DNA from: JAHFUI01 sp041485905
Lineage (GTDB): Bacteria; Acidobacteriota; Vicinamibacteria; Vicinamibacterales; CAVVIG01
Length of the DNA stretch: 17,718 nucleotides
Assembly (NCBI GenBank): GCA_041485905.1
Contig: JBGPKK010000094.1
Span: forward strand, 1-17,718
Direction: 5' to 3'
Positions 1 to 6,693 of the stretch are shown one piece after another. The translations under genes and the position numbers were made by a program. Under the pieces are notes generated by a model. It worked only from the letters and a program-made list of their open reading frames with translations. It was not told where the DNA came from and made no database searches. Positions within the stretch are counted from its first letter, which is position 1. Each line of letters opens with the position of its first letter.

Positions 1-46
1 CGTCTTCGATGTTGACGGGGCGTTGGTGGGCTGCGAAGTCTGCCAT
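1..46 (-). CDS. gyrA: DNA gyrase subunit A, N-terminal fragment (cut by window edge)
   Basis: Only about 15 codons are inside the window. Reading leftwards from the ATG at 46-44, the peptide is MADFAAHQRPVNIED. The RPVNIED stretch resembles the start of GyrA, where a V-x-I-E-D-E-M segment precedes the SYLDYAMSVI block. GyrA carries the catalytic tyrosine of the A2B2 gyrase that introduces negative supercoils. The gene follows gyrB on the same strand, 88 bp after its stop, as expected for a gyrB-gyrA operon, with a palindromic repeat filling the gap. No strong Shine-Dalgarno sequence is visible. The call rests on a short peptide plus context, so confidence is moderate. Confidence 0.7.
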   Translation of the reverse strand, partial: MADFAAHQRPVNIED

Positions 47-65
47 TCTGTCGTTCTGCAGGGGC

Positions 66-137
66 TAGAGGCTGGGGACTGGGGACTGGGACGACGCGAG
101 GCCTTGCCAGCCTCCAGACTCCAGCCTCCAGCCTCTA
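66..137. repeat. 72-bp palindromic heptad repeat between gyrB and gyrA (family copy 1)
   Basis: The element starts TAGAGGCTGG (66-75) and ends with the exact reverse complement CCAGCCTCTA (128-137). The left arm repeats CTGGGGA with a 7-bp period (72, 79, then CTGGGAC at 86). The right arm repeats CTCCAGN with the same period (112, 119, 126). AGGCCT lies near the centre. The TAG stop of gyrB (137-135, minus strand) is the last three bases of the element. A close relative lies at 16513-16583. Transcripts could fold into a long imperfect hairpin between gyrB and gyrA. Confidence 0.85.
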
Positions 138-2765
138 CACGTCAAGGTTTTTGACATCCAGCGCGTTGTCTTCGATGAACTTCCGGCGCGGCTCGACCTG
201 ATCGCCCATCAGCGTCGTGAACATCAGATCCGCCTCGGTGTGATCTTCGGCGCGGACCTGCAGCAGCGTCCGGACGGTCGGATCCATGGTCGTGGACCAC
301 AACTGTTCGGGGTTCATCTCGCCGAGCCCCTTATAGCGGTTGATGGCGACGCCCTTCTTGCCGGCGGCGAGGAAGAAGTCAACGAGATCGTCGAGCGATC
401 CCAGCCTGACCTCGCTCGGTTTGTCCTTGCTCGCGCGCCGCTGCCGATCCTTGGAGTCCGCGGCGAGCTTGGCCGCTTCGGCGACGGGCGCACCGCCGAT
501 CGCAGTTCCGTCGGTGGCGGCCGTCGAGAGATCGTCGGCGGAGGCCTCCTCGACCGCGTCGGCCGAGCTCGTCACGATGATTTCTCCGGTGAACACCGGA
601 ATGTCGCGGCGATTTGCCAACAGCGTGCGGTATTCGCCCGCGGTCACGAAATCGACACCGATGGTGTGATGTCGCGGGTAGCCGCTCGATCGGTCGTCGA
701 CCTGCAGCAGGTAACGGTTGTGCTCCTCGTCGCGCTGCACCGAGACGCTGCGCGTGGCCGTCGTCAACGCCTGTGCCAGCCCGTCGAGGCGATCCTTGTC
801 GGCAAAATATTCGCGGTCGGCGCCGGCGGCGACGAGAGCCTCGACGATCTCGCGCGGATGGCCGCGCCGTTCGACCGTGGCGAGAATCTTCTGGTGCGCG
901 ATCATCTTGTGCAGCAGCTTCTCGAGCTCCGGCCCGGCAATTTCGGCGTTGGTGGCCGGGATACGGACCACACGCGCTTCGGCCGCCCGCTTGATCAAAT
1001 ACGCTTCGAGCTCGCGCTCGTCTTTGATGTAGGTCTCGGCCTTGCCCCGTTTGACGCGGAACAGCGGCGGCTGCGCAATGTAGATGTACCCGCTTTCGAT
1101 GACCGCCGGAAGCTGCCGGTAAAAGAACGTCAGGAGCAGCGTGCGGATGTGTGACCCGTCCACGTCCGCGTCCGTCATGATGATGATGCGGTGATACCGC
1201 AACTTCGCGAGATCGAAATCCTCGGCGCCGATGCCGCAGCCGAGCGCTGCGATCATCGTCTTGATTTCTTCACTGCCGAGCATCTTGTCGAACCGCGCCT
1301 TCTCGACGTTGAGAATCTTGCCTTTGAGCGGCAGAATCGCCTGGAACCGCCGATCGCGCCCCTGCTTGGCCGATCCGCCGGCCGACTCGCCCTCGACGAT
1401 GTAGAGCTCGCTCAGCGCGGGATCGCGCTCCTGGCAGTCCGCCAGCTTCCCCGGCAGCGTGCTGCCGTCGAGCGCTCCCTTGCGGCGCACGAGATCGCGC
1501 GCCTTTCTCGCAGCTTCCCTCGCCCGGGCGGCATCGATCGCCTTGCCGATGATCTTGCGCGCAACGCCCGGGTTCTCTTCGAGGAACGCGCCCAGTTTGT
1601 CGTTGACGATCGCTTCGACGATGCCTTTGACCTCGGTGTTGCCGAGCTTCGTCTTGGTCTGTCCCTCGAACTGCGGATGCGGGATCTTGACGCTGATCAC
1701 CGCCGTCAGACCCTCGCGAATGTCGTCGCCGCCGACGCTTTCCTTCAGGTCCTTCGACAGGTTGTTCTTGCTCGCGTAGTAATTGACCGTGCGCGTCAGC
1801 GCCGATCGGAAGCCCGACAGGTGCGTGCCGCCCTCGTGCGTGTTGATGTTGTTGGCAAACGAATAGAGCGTCTCGGCGTAGCCATCGTTCCACTGCAGGG
1901 CGATTTCGGCGTCGATGCCGTCCTTCTCGCCGCGCATGTAGATCGGCTTCTCGTTGACCCCCATCTTGTTTGTGTTCAAATGCTGGACGAACGAGACGAT
2001 GCCGCCGTCGTAATGGAACTTGTGGCTCTTCCCGTCGCGCTCATCGTCGAGCGTGATGACGATGCCGCCGTTCAGGAACGCGAGCTCGCGGAGCCGCTGC
2101 GCCAGCGTGTCGAAACTGAAGACAGTCGTCTCGAAAATCTCGGGGTCCGGCTTGAACGTGACCTTCGTGCCGCGGCGCTTCGTCGTGCCGGTGGCTTCCA
2201 GATCCGCTGTCGGGCGTCCGCGCTCGTAGGTTTGCTGGTAGACCTGCTCGTTGCGCCAGATCTCGAGGTCGAGGGTCTCGGACAACGCGTTGACGACCGA
2301 CACGCCGACGCCGTGCAGGCCGCCGGACACCTTGTAGCTGTCGTTGTCGAACTTGCCGCCGGCGTGCAGGACCGTCATCACGACCTCGGCGGCCGACTTG
2401 CCGCTCTCGTGCAGATCGACGGGAATCCCGCGCCCGTTATCGACGACGGTCACCGACCCGTCGATGTGGACCGTCACGTTGACCTGGTCGCAGAATCCGG
2501 CCAGCGCCTCGTCGATCGCGTTGTCGACGACTTCATACACCAGATGGTGGAGGCCGGACGGCCCTGTCGATCCGATGTACATCGCCGGGCGCTTGCGGAC
2601 GGCCTCCAGGCCTTCGAGGACCTTGATCTTGTCCGCACCGTAGTCGGCGACGTCGGCCGCGCTGCCGTGTCCGTTGCTGCCTGGACCGGATTCCGTGGCC
2701 TCGACGTTGTCGCCGAACGCCTGCTCGCCTTCGTCTTTTCCCAGTGTCGGATCGATGTGTTCCAC
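135..2765 (-). CDS. gyrB: DNA gyrase subunit B
   Basis: The ATPase subunit of type II topoisomerase gyrase, which drives negative supercoiling with GyrA. The GHKL ATPase domain shows the N-box EVVDNAIDEA (from residue 78), DNGRGIP (109-115) and GGLHGVG (148-154). The Toprim domain shows EGESAGGS (458-465) and the Mg-binding DADVDG (532-537). The C-terminus has the RYKGLGEMNPEQLW signature and PRRKFIEDNA. At 876 residues it is longer than E. coli GyrB (804). The excess comprises a roughly 40-residue N-terminal leader before KIKVLEGLEAVRKRP and a low-complexity Ala/Asp/Ser linker at about 733-785. The start is GTG; the GAGAAA upstream is only a weak Shine-Dalgarno, and no better in-frame start precedes the conserved region. 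It lies downstream of dnaN on the same strand with no recF between. Confidence 0.97.
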   Translation of the reverse strand: MEHIDPTLGKDEGEQAFGDNVEATESGPGSNGHGSAADVADYGADKIKVLEGLEAVRKRPAMYIGSTGPSGLHHLVYEVVDNAIDEALAGFCDQVNVTVHIDGSVTVVDNGRGIPVDLHESGKSAAEVVMTVLHAGGKFDNDSYKVSGGLHGVGVSVVNALSETLDLEIWRNEQVYQQTYERGRPTADLEATGTTKRRGTKVTFKPDPEIFETTVFSFDTLAQRLRELAFLNGGIVITLDDERDGKSHKFHYDGGIVSFVQHLNTNKMGVNEKPIYMRGEKDGIDAEIALQWNDGYAETLYSFANNINTHEGGTHLSGFRSALTRTVNYYASKNNLSKDLKESVGGDDIREGLTAVISVKIPHPQFEGQTKTKLGNTEVKGIVEAIVNDKLGAFLEENPGVARKIIGKAIDAARAREAARKARDLVRRKGALDGSTLPGKLADCQERDPALSELYIVEGESAGGSAKQGRDRRFQAILPLKGKILNVEKARFDKMLGSEEIKTMIAALGCGIGAEDFDLAKLRYHRIIIMTDADVDGSHIRTLLLTFFYRQLPAVIESGYIYIAQPPLFRVKRGKAETYIKDERELEAYLIKRAAEARVVRIPATNAEIAGPELEKLLHKMIAHQKILATVERRGHPREIVEALVAAGADREYFADKDRLDGLAQALTTATRSVSVQRDEEHNRYLLQVDDRSSGYPRHHTIGVDFVTAGEYRTLLANRRDIPVFTGEIIVTSSADAVEEASADDLSTAATDGTAIGGAPVAEAAKLAADSKDRQRRASKDKPSEVRLGSLDDLVDFFLAAGKKGVAINRYKGLGEMNPEQLWSTTMDPTVRTLLQVRAEDHTEADLMFTTLMGDQVEPRRKFIEDNALDVKNLDV

Positions 2766-2775
2766 GGTTTCTCAC

Positions 2776-2793
2776 GCAGGCCTAACCGCCTGC
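2776..2793. repeat. small palindrome in the dnaN-gyrB spacer
   Basis: GCAGGC (2776-2781) and GCCTGC (2788-2793) form a perfect 6-bp inverted repeat around a 6-base loop. On the minus strand it is preceded by GTAGT, giving GTAGTGCAGGC, a form I recall as a dispersed palindrome in several phyla (memory, not checked). It lies in the 64-bp gap where recF often sits, and its 3' arm in the transcript ends about 10 bases before the gyrB GTG. No T-run follows, so it is not a typical terminator. Confidence 0.6.
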
Positions 2794-2829
2794 ACTACGC
2801 CTTGTGGTAGTTCGGACCGTCCGGGCCGC

Positions 2830-3942
2830 TCACACCCGCATCGGCATGATCACGTATGTATAGTCGTAGCCCTCGGCGCCCACCGGCTTCAACACGGCCT
2901 GACTGACTTCGTCCTTCAGGTCGAACGACACGACGTCGGTCGACACCGCGGCGAGGAAATCAAGAACGTACTGCGCGTTGAAACAGATCTGCATCGGCGC
3001 GCCGGAATAATCCACCGGCAGCATCTCGTGCGCTTCCCCCAAATCAGGACTGCTGGAGGTGACGTCCACTTTGCCTTTTTCGATCTGAAACTTGACCGCC
3101 CGCGAGCGCTCGTTCGACAGCAGGGCCACACGCTTGACCGCATTGGTCAGCCGGTCCCTCTCAAACTCGATGTGCTTGTCGTTGCCTTTGGGAATGACGC
3201 GCTCGTACGCCGGAAACTGACCGTCGATCATCCGCGAGATCAGCATCCGTCCACCGACGTCGAAGAACAGATGGTTCTCGCCTCGTTCGTAGCAAATATC
3301 TTCCTCGCCGTCGACCAGGAGCCGTCCGAGCTCGCCCAGTGTTTTCTTCGGCAGGATCGCCCTCACTTCTTCGGTTTGCTTATCGCCTTTGTCGCCGCGA
3401 TCGACGTTCACGAGCGCGAGCCGGTGACCATCGGTAGCGACCAGACTCATCGAATCGGGCCTCAGCACGAACAGGGCGCCATTGAGGAAATACCGCGTGT
3501 CCTCGCCTGTGATCGCAAACTGCGTCTTGGACACCATCTCCCTGACGGCCGCGCGCGGCAGCATCGCGCTCGCGGCCCCGCCGGCCTCCGGAAGCGTCGG
3601 AAAGTCTTCTCGCGGCAGCGTCTGCATGCGGGAGTCGAACCGATCGGCTGCGACCTTCACACCTCCCTTGTCCTCCTCGATTCGAATGTCGGTTTCGGGA
3701 AGCGACTTGATGATTTCGTAAAACTTTTTCGCCGGTAACGTCAGCGATCCGCTCTTCGTCACCGATGCCGCGCACTTACTGCGCAGACCGACCTCGAGAT
3801 CCGTGGCAAGGAAGCGCACCTCATCTCCTTTGGCTTCCATCAGCACATTCGCCAGAATAGGGATCGTGTTCTTGCGCTCGACAATTCCCTGAAAGAGTTG
3901 AAGTTCTCGCAGAAGGTCGTTCTTCCGGACGACAAGTTCCAT
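2830..3942 (-). CDS. dnaN: DNA polymerase III beta subunit (sliding clamp)
   Basis: The ring-shaped processivity clamp that tethers polymerase III to DNA and recruits repair and regulatory proteins. The 370-residue length fits the family (about 366-375). The N-terminus has the RNTIPIL-type motif as RKNTIPILANVL, followed by ATDLEVGL. Later come the TRYFLNG-type block, VATDGHRLA, and the C-terminal MPMRV, which matches the family's usual M-P-M-R/K-hydrophobic ending. The ATG at 3942 is preceded by GAGG about 12 bases upstream. A candidate promoter lies at 4019-4048, so transcription may be partly independent of dnaA, which is upstream on the same strand. No frameshift or unusual feature is seen. 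Confidence 0.97.
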   Translation of the reverse strand: MELVVRKNDLLRELQLFQGIVERKNTIPILANVLMEAKGDEVRFLATDLEVGLRSKCAASVTKSGSLTLPAKKFYEIIKSLPETDIRIEEDKGGVKVAADRFDSRMQTLPREDFPTLPEAGGAASAMLPRAAVREMVSKTQFAITGEDTRYFLNGALFVLRPDSMSLVATDGHRLALVNVDRGDKGDKQTEEVRAILPKKTLGELGRLLVDGEEDICYERGENHLFFDVGGRMLISRMIDGQFPAYERVIPKGNDKHIEFERDRLTNAVKRVALLSNERSRAVKFQIEKGKVDVTSSSPDLGEAHEMLPVDYSGAPMQICFNAQYVLDFLAAVSTDVVSFDLKDEVSQAVLKPVGAEGYDYTYVIMPMRV

Positions 3943-4018
3943 GGCTGTGCTGACCTCGAAATAGGCGGGGGCTTGGCCCGCGATCCCCTAAGGATGAGGA
4001 GAGATTCGAGAATATGAA

Positions 4019-4048
4019 ATTATAACGGAAAGGAAGGCGTGTTGGAAA
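4019..4048 (-). promoter_or_regulatory. candidate sigma70-type promoter for dnaN
   Basis: On the minus strand TTTCCA (4048-4043) lies 18 bp before a perfect TATAAT (4024-4019), about 75 bp upstream of the dnaN ATG. The -35 matches 4 of 6 consensus bases. It sits inside the AT-rich part of the origin region, so the TATAAT could also simply reflect an unwinding element. Confidence 0.5.
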
Positions 4049-4147
4049 GCGCGTCTCACCCGTTAGTGCTTGACATTCAACAGGTTAAGTTGTGTAAAAA
4101 GTGTGCGCTCAAAAACGAGCTGACGACCTCGTAAGGCACCTCAATAA

Positions 4148-4156
4148 TTATCCACA
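4148..4156 (+). promoter_or_regulatory. DnaA box, perfect consensus
   Basis: TTATCCACA matches the high-affinity DnaA box exactly. It sits 48 bp beyond the dnaA stop codon, with a second, one-mismatch box in opposite orientation at 4185-4193. Confidence 0.8.
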
Positions 4157-4184
4157 GATCATCCGCAGGCTCCGGCGCGAGTTC

Positions 4185-4193
4185 TGTGGAAAA
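4185..4193 (-). promoter_or_regulatory. DnaA box, one mismatch
   Basis: TGTGGAAAA on the plus strand reads TTTTCCACA on the minus strand, one base from TTATCCACA. It lies 28 bp from the perfect box at 4148-4156 and faces the other way. Confidence 0.6.
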
Positions 4194-4203
4194 CAGGCTT
4201 CGG

Positions 4204-5553
4204 CTACCGAAATCCTTCCAGAAAGTTAGTCATAAGGGTGTTGAAATTTCCATCTTTCTTGCGCAAATCCTCGATTTTACGGATTGAGTGGATGACCGTC
4301 GAATGGTGCTTGCCGCCGAAGCTCCGGCCAATTTCCGGCAGCGACGCGCGCGTCAGCGATTTACAGAGATACATCGCCACCTGGCGCGGCATGGCGATCG
4401 ATTTCGAGTTATTCCGCGATTTAAGGTCCGCCAGCTTGAGGTTGTAGTAGTCCGAGACGAACTTCTGGATGATCTCGATCGTGACCGCTTTGTCCTCGTG
4501 TTCGAGGATGTTCTTGAGGACTTCCTGCGCGAGCGGCAGCGTAATCTCCTGTCCGGTCAACGACGCATATGCAATCAGCCGAATCAGCGACCCTTCGAGC
4601 TCGCGGATGTTCGACTTGATCTTGCCGGCGATGTAGATTGCCACGTTATCGGGCAGCGGCACGGTTTCGGTGTCGGCTTTCTTCTTCAAAATAGCGATCT
4701 TCGTTTCCAAATCCGGCGCCTGAATATCCGCAATCAGTCCCCACTCAAACCGCGACCGGAGCCGCTCTTCAAGGGACGTGATCTCGTGCGGAGGACAGTC
4801 GCTGCTGATGACGATCTGTTTTTGAGAGTCGTACAGCGCGTTGAACGTGTGGAAAAATTCGGTTTGCGTGCCTTCCTTCCCGGCGATGAACTGCACATCG
4901 TCGACAAGCAGGACGTCGACGGTGCGATACCGCTCGCGGAAATCGATGATCCGGTCGTACCGCACAGCGTTGATCATCTCATTCATGAACCGCTCGGCCG
5001 AGATGTAGGTGAGCTTCAGGTGGCGATCGTGTCGCAGCACGTACTGGCCGATAGCGTGCATCAGATGCGTTTTCCCCAGACCCACGCCGCCATAGATGAA
5101 CAGCGGATTGTACGAGCGCGAGGGGGCCTCGGCGACCGCGCGGCACGCCGCGTGGGCGAACTGATTGGAGGATCCGACGATGAATGAATCGAAGGTATAG
5201 CGCGGGTTCAGCCCCGCGGGCCCAGGGCCAGGGCCAGGGATCGACGCGACCGGTGCATCAGCCGACTCGATCGCCGCAGTTTCTTCTGCGCTCAACGGAA
5301 TCGGCATCCCGTCGCCGGACGATTCAGAGACGAAGTTCACCGCGATGGCGCCTTTCTTCAACTCGCCCATCGCTTCAGCGATGACACCCGAGTAGTGTTT
5401 CGTGAGCCAGTCCTTAAACAGCGGGTTCGGGACGCGCACGGTGACGGCGGTCGGGTCTTCGGCAACAAAACTGGTCGGCTTGAACCATGTGTAGAAGCTG
5501 TGCCGATTCACTTTGGCTTCAATCCGCGCGAGAATTTCTTCCCAGAGGTTCAT
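4204..5553 (-). CDS. dnaA: chromosomal replication initiator protein DnaA
   Basis: An AAA+ ATPase that binds DnaA boxes and melts oriC. Domain I starts MNLWEEILARIEAKV and includes the FYTWFKP segment, the usual helicase-loading and oligomerisation region. Domain II is a linker of about 80-113, ending in a Pro-Gly run. Domain III has Walker A GGVGLGKT (155-162), Walker B LLVDD (215-219), and a RLRSRFEWGL sensor/arginine-finger block. Domain IV ends with the DNA-binding signature GGKHHSTVIHSIRKIE (from 413). The 449 residues fit the family. The start follows the canonical N-terminus; its ribosome site is weak (GAAGAA directly before ATG). DnaA boxes on both sides of the gene suggest autoregulation by DnaA. 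Confidence 0.98.
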   Translation of the reverse strand: MNLWEEILARIEAKVNRHSFYTWFKPTSFVAEDPTAVTVRVPNPLFKDWLTKHYSGVIAEAMGELKKGAIAVNFVSESSGDGMPIPLSAEETAAIESADAPVASIPGPGPGPAGLNPRYTFDSFIVGSSNQFAHAACRAVAEAPSRSYNPLFIYGGVGLGKTHLMHAIGQYVLRHDRHLKLTYISAERFMNEMINAVRYDRIIDFRERYRTVDVLLVDDVQFIAGKEGTQTEFFHTFNALYDSQKQIVISSDCPPHEITSLEERLRSRFEWGLIADIQAPDLETKIAILKKKADTETVPLPDNVAIYIAGKIKSNIRELEGSLIRLIAYASLTGQEITLPLAQEVLKNILEHEDKAVTIEIIQKFVSDYYNLKLADLKSRNNSKSIAMPRQVAMYLCKSLTRASLPEIGRSFGGKHHSTVIHSIRKIEDLRKKDGNFNTLMTNFLEGFR

Positions 5554-5561
5554 TTCTTCAG

Positions 5562-5602
5562 AAAAAAAGGCCTTCGGCCGAGCTTCGCCCCCGCAAGGGG
5601 GC
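5562..5602 (-). promoter_or_regulatory. double hairpin plus T-run in the dnaA leader
   Basis: Reading towards dnaA on the minus strand, a 6-bp stem (GCCCCC/GGGGGC, 5602-5587) is followed by a short GGCC-GAA-GGCC stem (5579-5569) and then seven T residues (5568-5562). The T-run ends only 8 bases before the dnaA ATG. The arrangement resembles an intrinsic terminator or attenuator inside the leader. The second stem is only 4 bp, so termination strength is uncertain. Confidence 0.4.
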
Positions 5603-5739
5603 TATTTTACGCACTGAAAAAACAGTTGTGCCCGCGGAGGGCCTGTTTGAAGCCTTTTCGCGGTTTCGCCCCCTCCAGATCGGCGGAAAATCGGGCTTAA
5701 ATGACTGTGAATCGTGGAACCCAGCGATTTCCCACAGCT

Positions 5740-5759
5740 TTTTCCACAGGTGTGGAAAA
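5740..5759. promoter_or_regulatory. paired inverted DnaA boxes
   Basis: TTTTCCACA (5740-5748) and TGTGGAAAA (5751-5759) are exact reverse complements separated by two bases, each one mismatch from the consensus box. They form a 20-bp palindrome in the middle of the dnaA-rpmH spacer and are the strongest DnaA-binding candidate on this side of dnaA. Confidence 0.7.
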
Positions 5760-5846
5760 CTTTGGGAAGAGACCAAACACGCATGCGATGACAGGGGACA
5801 GAGACGAACTGTGAAGGACGCCGACTGTAACACAAAGTCGTTGCGA

Positions 5847-5876
5847 TTGACACCTTCTGAACGCGTTCGCTACCAT
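5847..5876 (+). promoter_or_regulatory. candidate sigma70-type promoter for the rpmH operon
   Basis: A perfect -35 TTGACA (5847-5852), an 18-bp spacer and TACCAT (5871-5876, 4 of 6 consensus) lie about 70 bp upstream of rpmH. No other rightward promoter as good was seen before the gene. Confidence 0.6.
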
Positions 5877-5946
5877 GGACAGTTCGTTCCGGTGCCCATC
5901 GACATGATCAGGGCGTCCCGAGCGCGTCGAAGATTGAAGGGGTGCC

Positions 5947-6099
5947 ATGAGTAAGGGAGTGCGGACGTTTCAGCCCAATACGCGGCGCCGGGTAAAGGCG
6001 CACGGATTTCTGGTGCGAATGTCCTCGAAAAACGGACGGCTCGTGCTGAAACGGCGCCGGGCGAAGGGACGCAAGCGCCTGACCGTCAGCAGCGAGTAG
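5947..6099 (+). CDS. rpmH: 50S ribosomal protein L34
   Basis: A 50-residue, very basic protein of the large ribosomal subunit. It has the family pattern: TFQPNTRRRVKAHGFLVRM, then SKNGR and the C-terminal RRRAKGRKRLTV. The first few residues (MSKGVR) differ from the more usual MKRTYQPS start, and a short SSE tail follows. The ATG is preceded by AAGGGG at a normal distance, so the start is well supported. It is the first gene of the rightward cluster, directly downstream of the TTGACA promoter, and the rpmH-rnpA order next to dnaA is highly conserved in bacteria. Confidence 0.97.
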   Translation: MSKGVRTFQPNTRRRVKAHGFLVRMSSKNGRLVLKRRRAKGRKRLTVSSE

Positions 6100-6104
6100 C
6101 ACCA

Positions 6105-6455
6105 GTGAGCAGCGCGGCGGGGCTGCGATCTGGGGAACGGATCCGCCGTCGGGCCGACTTTCAGCAGGTATACGAGCACGGCGCGAAGCTTCACGGCCGC
6201 TACAGCACGGTCTTCGTCCTGCCTAACAACCAAGCGGTCGGGCGCCTGGGAATCGCGGCCACGAAGAAACTGGGCGGCGCGGTCCAGAGAAATCGCGCGA
6301 AACGGCTGATACGAGAAATTTTCCGTCGCAACAAAATTACGCCCGGCCTCGACGTCGTCGTCGTGCCGCGAAGAGAGTTGCTGGAAGCCAGCCTGACTGC
6401 CCTTGAAACTGATTACCGCACTACCCTCGAGCGTCGACTCCGTCAGCGGCGATGA
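6105..6455 (+). CDS. rnpA: ribonuclease P protein component
   Basis: The protein subunit of RNase P, which helps the catalytic RNA bind pre-tRNA and remove its 5' leader. The 116-residue basic protein carries the RNR signature QRNRAKRLIRE (61-71) and the upstream GRLGIAATKKLGGAV block. The N-terminus LRSGERIRRRADFQQVYEHG matches the family. The start is GTG, 5 bases after the rpmH stop, without a clear Shine-Dalgarno sequence, so translation is probably coupled to rpmH. The stop at 6453-6455 overlaps an ATG (6452) that is out of frame with yidD. Confidence 0.95.
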   Translation: MSSAAGLRSGERIRRRADFQQVYEHGAKLHGRYSTVFVLPNNQAVGRLGIAATKKLGGAVQRNRAKRLIREIFRRNKITPGLDVVVVPRRELLEASLTALETDYRTTLERRLRQRR

Positions 6456-6693
6456 GCTTTCGCGGGCTGTCCGCGCGTCGCTCCGGTTGATTCGTGCCTA
6501 TAAAGTGCTGATTTCGCCGTATTTTGCCGGCGCGTGCCGGTTCCTGCCCTCGTGCGCCGATTACGCGGCAGAGGCCGTCGGCCGGCACGGTGTCGTCCGC
6601 GGGTCGTGGCTGAGTGCGAAGCGCCTCGCTCGATGCCATCCGCTGTGCGCCGCCGGCCACGATCCCGTTCCTGGACATTCACAGACCCGTTGA
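6403..6693 (+). CDS. yidD: membrane protein insertion efficiency factor YidD (start uncertain)
   Basis: A small protein thought to sit at the inner membrane and assist YidC-dependent insertion. The conserved part reads LIRAYKVLISPYF, then CRFLPSCADYAAEAV, RHGVVRGSWL, and RCHP, with three Cys residues as in the family; DPVP occurs near the end. The start is unclear. The coordinates use TTG at 6403, which overlaps rnpA by 53 bases. An in-frame TTG at 6487 would give 68 residues but cuts the N-terminal amphipathic segment. The attractive ATG at 6452, overlapping the rnpA stop, is in the wrong frame and ends at TGA 6488-6490. The stop TGA overlaps the yidC ATG by one base. Confidence 0.85.
   Translation: MKLITALPSSVDSVSGDELSRAVRASLRLIRAYKVLISPYFAGACRFLPSCADYAAEAVGRHGVVRGSWLSAKRLARCHPLCAAGHDPVPGHSQTR

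Larger units (their letters stand above)
3943..4203. other. dnaA-dnaN intergenic region, probable part of oriC
   Basis: This 261-bp non-coding spacer contains a perfect DnaA box TTATCCACA (4148-4156, plus) and a one-mismatch box TTTTCCACA read on the minus strand (4185-4193). A weaker match TTTTACACA lies at 4091-4099 on the minus strand. An AT-rich stretch at about 4004-4030, far below the local GC level, could serve as a DNA unwinding element. In several bacteria, such as Bacillus subtilis, the dnaA-dnaN spacer is the functional unwinding half of a bipartite origin. That role here is inferred from boxes and position. Confidence 0.65.
5554..5946. other. dnaA-rpmH divergent intergenic region, probable oriC
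   Basis: A 393-bp non-coding region where transcription diverges, dnaA leftward and rpmH rightward. It contains back-to-back DnaA boxes at 5740-5748 and 5751-5759, plus two-mismatch candidates at 5728-5736 (plus) and 5706-5714 (minus). Near dnaA there are two hairpins, GCCCCC-GCAA-GGGGGC (5587-5602) and GGCC-TTC-GGCC (5569-5579) next to seven A residues (5562-5568). The rightward promoter for rpmH is at 5847-5876. The segment around 5787-5815 looks like a dispersed GGGGACAGAGAC-type repeat, but I cannot verify that. No coding signal was found. Confidence 0.75.

Noticed and set aside
1191..2810. Long open frame of 539 codons on the plus strand
   Set aside because: It is antisense to gyrB; the gyrB frame has all family motifs, and the antisense protein shows no recognisable domain.
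4091..4099. Third DnaA box in the dnaA-dnaN spacer
   Set aside because: TTTTACACA differs from the consensus at more than one base; it is mentioned in the region entry but not listed as a site.
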